Shown piece by piece: positions 26,803-33,726 of a DNA stretch of 43,731 bases. Position 1 is the stretch's first letter. The number at the start of each line of letters is the position of its first letter. The translations under genes and the position numbers were made by a program. Below the pieces are notes generated by a model, which saw nothing but the letters and a program-made list of their open reading frames with translations, did not search any database and was not told the origin of the DNA. The stretch comes from an uncultured SAR92 cluster bacterium (GTDB lineage: Bacteria > Pseudomonadota > Gammaproteobacteria > Pseudomonadales > Porticoccaceae): NCBI GenBank assembly GCA_902596775.1, contig CACJVE010000015.1, forward strand, positions 1 to 43,731, written 5' to 3'.

Positions 26803-27945
26803 TTAATAACCTGACAGATATGCTGCCCTATCAAGATGATATTTCCAATCACCGAAAAGCAACTGTGAGACTTTTGCTCTTTTTAAATAAAAACCAATAT
26901 AAAATTCATCAGTCATCCCTATACCCCCATGCATCTGAATCCCTTCATTGGTAGCATTTTCAGCTATTTTTGATGTCTTAGCCTTTGCCATGCTTGCGAT
27001 CTTGTTAATATCTTGATCCATTTCGTCTAAAGATCTCAGTGCTTTAAGCACGATAGATTTACCAAGCTCAATCTCGGCCCACAGGTTTGCTGAACGATGC
27101 TGCAAGGCTTGAAAACTACCAATTTTTACACCAAATTGACTTCTGGTTTTTAGGTATTGCATAGTTAATTCAAATGCTTTTTCAGCGATTCCCAGCAGCT
27201 CCGCAGATAAATAGATATTCGCCGTACTCAGCAACTTCTGTAGTATAGACTCAGAAGATTCATTAAACTTTAGAATTTGTTTGTCTGTGACCTTTACATC
27301 AGAAAAAATTAAGGATGACGTTTTTCGGCTATCGATCAATAAATTATTCTTAACGGAAATCCCTTGTTGATTAGAGTCGACGATAACAAAGCAAATATCA
27401 TCTGTTTCTTTTGGTTTCTCGCTAGGAATTTTAGCAATAACAATGAAAGAATCAGCTACTTGCCCATCAACAACATTAAGTTTTGTGCCATTTAAAACAT
27501 ACTCGCCTGCTTTCGGTGTTAGCTTTGTCTGAATCACTTGAGGATCATGGCGTGACGTCTCATCTATCGCAATTGCCATTTTAGTTTTCCCTTGGGCAAT
27601 CAGAGGTAGAATTTTTGCTTTCCAGTGATTTGAAGAAGAATTTTTTAGTAAAGTAACTCCCAAGATACCCGTTATTAAGAGAGGAGAAGTAGCCAGATGA
27701 CAGCCAACTTGTTGCATTATCTGGCCCATCCCAACATTACTAAAATCTAAACCACCAAATTCCTCTGGAACCAGTAATGAGGGCCAGCCGAGGTCTATCA
27801 TTTGTCCCCATAAACTTACGGAAAATCCCTTTGAATCAGGGTCATCTCTAAGATTGCGTAAATGATCAGGGCCTGCATTTTCAAACAGAAAGTCATTGGC
27901 TGCATCCTTTATCATGGTTTCTTCTTCATTAAGAACTAAATTCAT
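26803..27945 (-). CDS. Acyl-CoA dehydrogenase family protein lacking the catalytic Glu (partner subunit)
   Basis: A 380-residue acyl-CoA dehydrogenase fold protein. It shows RSQFGVKIGSFQALQHR and QMHGGIGMTDEFYIGFYLKR, but near residue 365 the usual (Y/E)GGTSEIQ with catalytic Glu is replaced by LFGDWKYHLDR. In the FAD/substrate region the sequence AIDETSRHD replaces TEP. Loss of the Glu is the pattern seen in the second subunits of heteromeric dehydrogenases such as FadE28-type partners in actinobacterial sterol degradation. Its start overlaps the stop of the upstream ACAD gene by one base (TGATG), so the two are translated together and probably form one complex. The role is inferred from motif loss and coupling. 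Confidence 0.88.
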   Translation of the reverse strand: MNLVLNEEETMIKDAANDFLFENAGPDHLRNLRDDPDSKGFSVSLWGQMIDLGWPSLLVPEEFGGLDFSNVGMGQIMQQVGCHLATSPLLITGILGVTLLKNSSSNHWKAKILPLIAQGKTKMAIAIDETSRHDPQVIQTKLTPKAGEYVLNGTKLNVVDGQVADSFIVIAKIPSEKPKETDDICFVIVDSNQQGISVKNNLLIDSRKTSSLIFSDVKVTDKQILKFNESSESILQKLLSTANIYLSAELLGIAEKAFELTMQYLKTRSQFGVKIGSFQALQHRSANLWAEIELGKSIVLKALRSLDEMDQDINKIASMAKAKTSKIAENATNEGIQMHGGIGMTDEFYIGFYLKRAKVSQLLFGDWKYHLDRAAYLSGY

Positions 27946-29099
27946 CAGCCCAATCCCAAAATTCTTTTAGCGATGATATTTAATTGGATTTCTGATGTTC
28001 CACCCTCAATCGAATTACCCTTGGACCTTAACCATTGCCTCGAAACTGGATTATCCTCCCAATGCATAGACTCACTGCCATGAATAGAAATCAGCAATTC
28101 ATATTTTCTTTTATTGAGCTCAGTTCCGTAATACTTGAGCATTGCAGACGTATTTCCAACCCCACTAGAAGCTATTTCTGCGTTTACTCGCTCTGACGTG
28201 AGTTGATGACAAAAATAGTCAATTTCCCAATCTATCAATTCTTTTCTTATTACTTCATCATTTAGCCTTCCGTTAGTAAGGTCAAGACAAGTAATTGCTT
28301 GTTCTTTTATGCTTCTCTCTACTGGTGAGGAGCCCATTTTACCCAACGCTTCTCTCTCGTGAGTCAGCAAATACTTTGCAACTGTCCAACCTGCATCAAT
28401 TTCTCCGACTATTTGATCAATCTCTACTCGAACATCATCGAGATATGTCTCGCAAAATTGCGAAGTACCGGAGATCAACTGGATTGGACGCGTCGTGACT
28501 CCTTTTGTCTCCATATCAAAAAGAACCAAACTAATCCCAGAGTGCTTACCAACATCAGTATTAGTTCTAACCAAGCAGAACATCCAGTCCGCATCATCAC
28601 CATATGAAGTCCAGACTTTTTGACCATTTACGATTAGATGATCGCCAAAATTCTCAGCTTTTGTTTGCAGACCAGCAAGATCAGACCCAGAATTTGGCTC
28701 GCTATAGCCCTGACACCAACGAATTTCGCCTCTCGCCATGGCCGGCAAGTGTTGTTTTTTTAAAGTTTCAGAACCAAACTCTAATATCGCGGGCCCGATC
28801 ATGCTTATGCCCATTCCACTCACCGGAGGTCGGGCCTCTATGGCGATTAATTCCTCTCTTAAAACCTTGGCTTGCTCTTTACAAAGGCCCGCTCCACCAA
28901 ACTCAATTGGCCAAGTCGGCGCTGTCCACCCTTTGCTTGCCATTCTATCTAACCAAATTTTTTGATCGTTGCTCTGAAAGATATGATTTCTGCCGCCTCT
29001 ACATATATCCTTCTCAAGCATTGGTTCGCGCATAGACTTTGGGCAATTGTCAGCCAGCCAGGAACGTGTGCTTTCTCTAAATAAGCTCAAATTTGTCAT
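27945..29099 (-). CDS. Acyl-CoA dehydrogenase, catalytic member of a tandem pair
   Basis: A 384-residue acyl-CoA dehydrogenase. It has WPIEFGGAGL, CQGYSEPNSGSDLAGLQTKA, NGQKVWTSYGDDADW and the catalytic Glu365 in SIEGGTSEIQLNIIAKR. The SEPNSGSDLA and Trp-rich N-terminal segments are typical of the subfamily that pairs with a non-catalytic ACAD. It is the first gene of the four-gene minus-strand cluster and overlaps the second ACAD gene by one base. It is divergent from the DUF305 gene. The substrate is probably bulky or branched, such as a steroid, terpenoid or aromatic side chain, but this is inference. Confidence 0.9.
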   Translation of the reverse strand: MTNLSLFRESTRSWLADNCPKSMREPMLEKDICRGGRNHIFQSNDQKIWLDRMASKGWTAPTWPIEFGGAGLCKEQAKVLREELIAIEARPPVSGMGISMIGPAILEFGSETLKKQHLPAMARGEIRWCQGYSEPNSGSDLAGLQTKAENFGDHLIVNGQKVWTSYGDDADWMFCLVRTNTDVGKHSGISLVLFDMETKGVTTRPIQLISGTSQFCETYLDDVRVEIDQIVGEIDAGWTVAKYLLTHEREALGKMGSSPVERSIKEQAITCLDLTNGRLNDEVIRKELIDWEIDYFCHQLTSERVNAEIASSGVGNTSAMLKYYGTELNKRKYELLISIHGSESMHWEDNPVSRQWLRSKGNSIEGGTSEIQLNIIAKRILGLG

Positions 29100-29317
29100 A
29101 ATTTTTTCCTAAAGCAATAATACGAGAATTTCATGAAAAAGTCTGACTGGAAATTAGCATCAATTTTTCAAGACAAAATTGATCCCCCAAAACTTTAAAT
29201 TTCTCATCAAATTTAATCCAACACTTTTCAAAAACGTAACTTAATCATGTTCTAATTATATTTAACGGCTTAGAATTAACAGACACAATTGAAGATATTT
29301 TTAAAGACGAGGTTGTG
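29100..29317. promoter_or_regulatory. Divergent intergenic region with an inverted repeat
   Basis: At 218 bp this is the longest gap in the window. It must contain promoters for the ACAD cluster (minus) and the DUF305 gene (plus). It holds the inverted repeat listed separately at 29159-29183. GAGG at 29309-29312 is the ribosome binding site of the DUF305 gene. No RNA gene or small coding region was recognised. Confidence 0.4.
29159..29183. repeat. Perfect 9-bp inverted repeat, possible operator
   Basis: ATCAATTTT and AAAATTGAT flank a 7-base spacer. There is no following T-run on either strand that would make it a terminator for a known gene. Its place between two divergent genes, about 60-85 bp before the ACAD gene start, fits a regulator binding site. 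No regulator gene is visible in the window. Confidence 0.4.
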
Positions 29318-31792
29318 ATGCGAAACAATGATAAAAATTTGAATACAGGTTTTCTAGGAGGATTAATAATTATACTTCTAGGGATGCCCTTGTACGCTGC
29401 TGATGCGCCAATCATTCAGCCTGGATTGCCGGGAGAGCTTGGGGTCCTTATTAGCTCAAAAGATGCATCAGAGATTGCCGATTCCTCGCACACTGCAGCA
29501 GACATACAATTTATGACCTTGATGATTCCACACCATGATCAAGCATTAACTATGTCTAAGATGGCACCAGATAGAACCAATAATAAGGAAGTTTTGGAGA
29601 TAGCTGGACGTATCGAAAAATCTCAAGCTGATGAGATAGCATTTATGAAACAGTGGTTATCTGAGCGCGGTGCCTCTTTAACCTCAGAAGAAACACATAA
29701 GCATCAGAAATCGAATCATTCAAATCATTCGGGTCATTCGGGTCATTCGGGTCATTCGGGTCGCGATAAAATGCATGGAATGGCATCCGAAAAGCAATTG
29801 AGTGAACTAAAAAATTCGAAAGCAACGAAGTTCGATCAAATGTTCTTAAAACTTATGATAGCTCATCATGATGGTGCAATAGAAATGGTTAAAGATCTCC
29901 GTGACCAGCCGGGATCAGCCTATGACTCTTCTCTCAATGAGTTCGCATCAGATGTAAGTAATGATCAAACAGTTGAGATCGAGCGAATGAATCAGATGCT
30001 CGTTGGACTCTCTGATGATCCCAGAGCCGGACTAGCTGGAGGACTTTTTGATGCCGAGTATGCTTCAAAAAATATGAACTTAATTGTCTCTCTCCCAAAA
30101 CCAGATGGCTTTTATGACCCAGACAACGTAGGTGGATTGAAAGCAGAAAAATCAGCTAATGAAGTATCAGAAAAAGAAAAAAAACAACTCAAGTCTGTAG
30201 CAAAGTCGTCAAGATCTGGTCGATATCCAATGCTTAGCTTTGATAATACGGATATGGCGTTTAATGGAAACACATTGGTAGTTGGCAACTATCATGGTTT
30301 TAATATTTACGATATTGAAAACGCGAAAAATCCGAGACTAATTTCTTCTGTCGTTTGTCCGGGAGGACAAGGAGATGTTTCAATTATTGAGCACCTGCTC
30401 ATAATGTCAGTTGAACAGTCACGAGGAAGGTTAGACTGCGGTAGAGAGGGCGTGAGCGATGATATAAGCGAAGATCGATTCAGAGGAATACGAATTTTTG
30501 ACATATCCAACTTAGAATACCCAATCCAAGTGGGTGCAGTGCAAACATGTAGAGGATCACACACACATTCTGTTGTGTCAGGCCCGACAGATGATGGAAA
30601 AATTTTAGTTTATAACTCAGGCACATCAAGGATTCGAGATCAAGAAGAACTAGATGGCTGTGTCGACTCAACACCTGGAGACACACAAACCTCCTTATTC
30701 AGAATAGATGTTATAGAAATCCCAATCGATGATCCATCGAAAGCAAAAATTATTGATAGCCCTACTGTATTTGCAGATCCTGAAACAGGTTCGCTTGCCG
30801 GTCTATGGCGTGGAGGAGATCATGGTGATGATACTCAAAGAACTTCGAGGACAGATCAATGTCATGACATTACGATCTTTCCAAGTCTGGGTATTGCAGC
30901 GGGTGCATGCTCGGGAAATGGAATATTATTTGATATAACTGATCCAAGGAAACCCAAGCGCATTCACGATGTGCAAGATAATGGTTTTGCGTATTGGCAC
31001 TCAGCAACATTTAATAATGCCGGAACGAAAGTTTTGTTCACTGATGAATGGGGTGGAGGCGGAAGAGCTCGATGCAGGGCTTGGGATCCTATAACCTGGG
31101 GTGCAGATGCTATTTACGATATTGTTAACGGGAAATTACAGGCAAAAAGCTATTACAAGATGCCAGCCCCACAATTAGAAACAGAAAACTGCGTGGCACA
31201 TAATGGATCAATAATTCCAATTCCGGGTAGGGATATATTTGTTCAAGCTTGGTATCAAGGCGGAATATCCATTATGGACTTTACGGATTCTGAAAATCCT
31301 TTTGAAATAGCATACTTTGATCGAGGGCCAATGTTAGAAGAAACGCTCCTATCAGGAGGATTTTGGTCTACTTATTATTATAAGGGATTCATATTTGGTA
31401 CTGAAATGGTAAGAGGGCTTGATATTCTGGAATTAATTCCTAGTGATCACCTGTCAAAACACGAAATAGCTGCCGCAATAACTGCATTTCCTAAGGATGG
31501 GCCGACTAATATTTTTAATCCTCAACAACAGGTAGAAATGACTTGGCCGATTACACCAACTCTTGCACTGGCATATTTGGATCAAGTTGAGAGGGGAGGT
31601 AACATTACAAGACAAGATGAGAAAGAACTAAGAAATAGTTTATTAATGCTTGAAAAAGGCGACAGAAATAATACTAGAAAGACATTAGCACTAATAAATA
31701 CTTATACTCCCGAACGCTCTGGCAGATTTATCAAGCATAATGAGAAAACAGAAGCGCTTCAGAAAGTTTTACGTGAAATATCTTCAATATAA
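29318..31792 (+). CDS. Exported protein with two DUF305 domains, a His-rich linker and a beta-propeller-like region
   Basis: An 824-residue protein with an N-terminal signal peptide (hydrophobic stretch GFLGGLIIILLGMPLYA). Two DUF305 copies follow, at about 60-118 and 170-228, each with a HHDxA core (HHDQA at 72-76, HHDGA at 183-187) and further Met residues of the kind associated with metal binding. They are joined by a linker of HSG repeats. From about 270 to 700 is a repeat region with FNIYDIENAKNPRLI, IRIFDISNLEYPIQVG and ISIMDFTDSENPFEI, resembling LVIVD beta-propeller repeats. The protein should be periplasmic or extracellular; a role in copper or other metal handling is possible but unproven. 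ATG 29318 is chosen (GAGG 5 nt upstream) over the GTG just before it. It appears monocistronic. Confidence 0.88.
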   Translation: MRNNDKNLNTGFLGGLIIILLGMPLYAADAPIIQPGLPGELGVLISSKDASEIADSSHTAADIQFMTLMIPHHDQALTMSKMAPDRTNNKEVLEIAGRIEKSQADEIAFMKQWLSERGASLTSEETHKHQKSNHSNHSGHSGHSGHSGRDKMHGMASEKQLSELKNSKATKFDQMFLKLMIAHHDGAIEMVKDLRDQPGSAYDSSLNEFASDVSNDQTVEIERMNQMLVGLSDDPRAGLAGGLFDAEYASKNMNLIVSLPKPDGFYDPDNVGGLKAEKSANEVSEKEKKQLKSVAKSSRSGRYPMLSFDNTDMAFNGNTLVVGNYHGFNIYDIENAKNPRLISSVVCPGGQGDVSIIEHLLIMSVEQSRGRLDCGREGVSDDISEDRFRGIRIFDISNLEYPIQVGAVQTCRGSHTHSVVSGPTDDGKILVYNSGTSRIRDQEELDGCVDSTPGDTQTSLFRIDVIEIPIDDPSKAKIIDSPTVFADPETGSLAGLWRGGDHGDDTQRTSRTDQCHDITIFPSLGIAAGACSGNGILFDITDPRKPKRIHDVQDNGFAYWHSATFNNAGTKVLFTDEWGGGGRARCRAWDPITWGADAIYDIVNGKLQAKSYYKMPAPQLETENCVAHNGSIIPIPGRDIFVQAWYQGGISIMDFTDSENPFEIAYFDRGPMLEETLLSGGFWSTYYYKGFIFGTEMVRGLDILELIPSDHLSKHEIAAAITAFPKDGPTNIFNPQQQVEMTWPITPTLALAYLDQVERGGNITRQDEKELRNSLLMLEKGDRNNTRKTLALINTYTPERSGRFIKHNEKTEALQKVLREISSI
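29717..29761 (+). repeat. 9-bp tandem repeat encoding His-Ser-Gly units
   Basis: Five units of nine bases, CATTCGGGT in the last four and CATTCAAAT in the first. They are in frame and encode HSN followed by four HSG in the linker between the two DUF305 domains. Identical copies at DNA level suggest recent expansion by slippage; changes in copy number would keep the frame. Confidence 0.9.
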
Positions 31793-31937
31793 GAATGTAT
31801 TTCCTGGTAAAAAATCAAGCTTTATGAGCAGAGAGTCCGACTTTTAAATGGTCTTCTGACTCAAGTAAAGAACAAAAATCTTTAAATACGCCTGAGTCGA
31901 AACTACACTATGGTTATGTTTAAATATTGTTAACCAT
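31793..31937 (+). promoter_or_regulatory. Leader/promoter region of the symporter-molybdoenzyme operon
   Basis: These 145 bp precede the five-gene operon and probably hold its promoter. Three short complementary elements can pair in two mutually exclusive ways: GAGTC at 31833-31837 with GACTCA at 31858-31863, or the latter with TGAGTC at 31893-31898. No clear -10/-35 pair or terminator T-run was found, and no Shine-Dalgarno precedes the ATG at 31938. Confidence 0.3.
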
Positions 31938-33653
31938 ATGAATATTTTCTTACTTTTCTTGACTATGAGCATGCTAGTCTACTTATTCGTAGGTTGGTAT
32001 GTTGGACGAAAGATCAAGAGCCTCGATGACTACTATGTAGCTGGAAGAAACTCACCAACCCTCCTCATAATCGGGACATTAGTCGCTAGTTTTATGAGCA
32101 CTAACGCGTTTATTGGCGAGCTAGGCATGTCATATTCAGGACATGCTCCACTTATCGTAATTATGACTGCGGGAAATTGTCTCGGATATATTGTTGGTGG
32201 TCTGTTTTTCGGTAAATACTTACGTCGAAGCAGAGCGCTGACTGTACCTGAATTCTTTGGCGCAAGATTCAACAGCCCTCGAATCCAGCGATTTGCTGGT
32301 ATAACGATTTTGGTAGGACTGACCTGTTATTTATTAGCAGTTACCTGGGGTGTAGCACTGATTGTATCTGAAGTAGGGCAACTTAATTACTCGATTTCGA
32401 TCGTGTTTGTCTGGCTTGGATATACCCTTTTTACTCTATATTCCGGATCAAAAGGGGTTATTCTTACCGATACAATAATGTTTCTCATATTCAGTTTAGT
32501 GGCACTTGTGGGAATAAGTTTTATTATAAATTCTTCGGGTGGATGGTTTGAGACAATTCAACAACTAGCAGTTTATGAGGACAAGCCGAATATCATTTCA
32601 TGGCATGGCGTCGTCGGGCCAAATATGACGTGGAAAACTCCAATTGAGGGGCTAATATGGGCGCTAATATTAGGGCTGGCCTGGGGACTTGTTGTCGCTG
32701 TTAGTCCTTGGCAAACAAGCCGATATTTAATGGCAAAGGATGAACATATTGTGATTAGATCTGCATGCGGAGCTTGCATTGCAATGTTTCTTCTATACCT
32801 TATAAATAACTACAGCGCTGCCGCTGCAAATCTAATAAATCCGGACATAACCCCTCCTGAAAGCGTGATTATTTGGATAGCAGTAAATGTCATGCCAACT
32901 TTACTTGGAGTTCTCCTTGTGTGTGGAATTCTAGCCGCGGGATTATCGTCAGCTTCGACTTTTTTGTCACTAATAGGCTTTAGCGCAACTAATGACATAA
33001 TGCCCAAAGATTCAAGTACTGAAGTTAAACTGAAACAAACAAGAATAACAATGATATGCGTCAGTCTTCTTGTTGTGACTTTATGTCTTACATTGCCGAG
33101 TAATATTTTCTGGATTACTTACTTTGCAGGCCCAGTATTCGCATCTTCATGGGGTGCTGTCGCATTTATGAGTATTTGGAGTAAAAACATCACTGAGTCA
33201 GCAGCTTTTTGGGGAATGGTTTCAGGATTTTTCAGTAATATAACCGCTAGTTTAATTGACTACCTCACAAACATAGACCTCCCTGTTTATTTAGATCCAA
33301 TACTTATTGGAATAATAGTGAGCTTAATAACACTCCTCTCATTATCCAGAAAAGGGTCAGGTTCTGATAAATTATCAAACTATCGTAATAAACTTCATGA
33401 AAATGCGCCCGAATTAATCCTGAAAGAAGTCGCGCGTACCTTGGTCTGGCCAAAAATTATGGTGATCATAGGCTTTGTCACATCATCGAGTCTAATTCTC
33501 TTTTATGCGATGCCTTATCATGAAGCCATGGGTACCTCCCATATGCTGTTAACCTCAGGAGAATTTATCTTGTCGTTAGGTTATGGACTAGTTTTGATCT
33601 TGGGTGGGATTTTTGTAGAAGTTGTAACCAGATATCAGAACAACAATACCTAA
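31938..33653 (+). CDS. Sodium:solute symporter (SSS family)
   Basis: A 571-residue membrane protein with about 13-14 hydrophobic segments. The signature GRKIKSLDDYYVAGRNSP after helix 1 and ASFMSTNAFIGELGMSY in the next region mark the SSS family (PutP, ActP and relatives). It should import a small organic solute with Na+. It is the first gene of a plus-strand operon: the molybdoenzyme gene follows after 69 bp and the rest with gaps of 28, 9 and 0 bp. That makes it the likely uptake system for the operon's substrate. Family members carry amino acids, sugars, carboxylates, choline-like or vitamin-like compounds, so the family alone does not name the solute. Confidence 0.88.
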   Translation: MNIFLLFLTMSMLVYLFVGWYVGRKIKSLDDYYVAGRNSPTLLIIGTLVASFMSTNAFIGELGMSYSGHAPLIVIMTAGNCLGYIVGGLFFGKYLRRSRALTVPEFFGARFNSPRIQRFAGITILVGLTCYLLAVTWGVALIVSEVGQLNYSISIVFVWLGYTLFTLYSGSKGVILTDTIMFLIFSLVALVGISFIINSSGGWFETIQQLAVYEDKPNIISWHGVVGPNMTWKTPIEGLIWALILGLAWGLVVAVSPWQTSRYLMAKDEHIVIRSACGACIAMFLLYLINNYSAAAANLINPDITPPESVIIWIAVNVMPTLLGVLLVCGILAAGLSSASTFLSLIGFSATNDIMPKDSSTEVKLKQTRITMICVSLLVVTLCLTLPSNIFWITYFAGPVFASSWGAVAFMSIWSKNITESAAFWGMVSGFFSNITASLIDYLTNIDLPVYLDPILIGIIVSLITLLSLSRKGSGSDKLSNYRNKLHENAPELILKEVARTLVWPKIMVIIGFVTSSSLILFYAMPYHEAMGTSHMLLTSGEFILSLGYGLVLILGGIFVEVVTRYQNNNT

Positions 33654-33669
33654 AATTAATCTGATTATC

Positions 33670-33726
33670 ATGAAACTCTCTATAAAAAAATCATTCAGTT
33701 TTGATGGTAACTCAAAGAAAAAATGA
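33670..33726 (+). CDS. Possible 18-codon leader ORF overlapping the molybdoenzyme start
   Basis: An ATG at 33670 opens an 18-codon frame (MKLSIKKSFSFDGNSKKK) whose TGA overlaps the ATG of the molybdoenzyme gene as ATGA. Such overlap could couple translation. There is no Shine-Dalgarno and the A-rich composition makes chance likely, so this is only a candidate. Confidence 0.15.
   Translation: MKLSIKKSFSFDGNSKKK

Noticed and set aside
28604-29035. 143-codon open frame on the plus strand
   Set aside because: It is antisense to a well-supported acyl-CoA dehydrogenase and has no recognisable domain.
29717-29761. Tandem repeats as a CRISPR array
   Set aside because: Units are 9 bp without spacers and lie in frame inside a gene.
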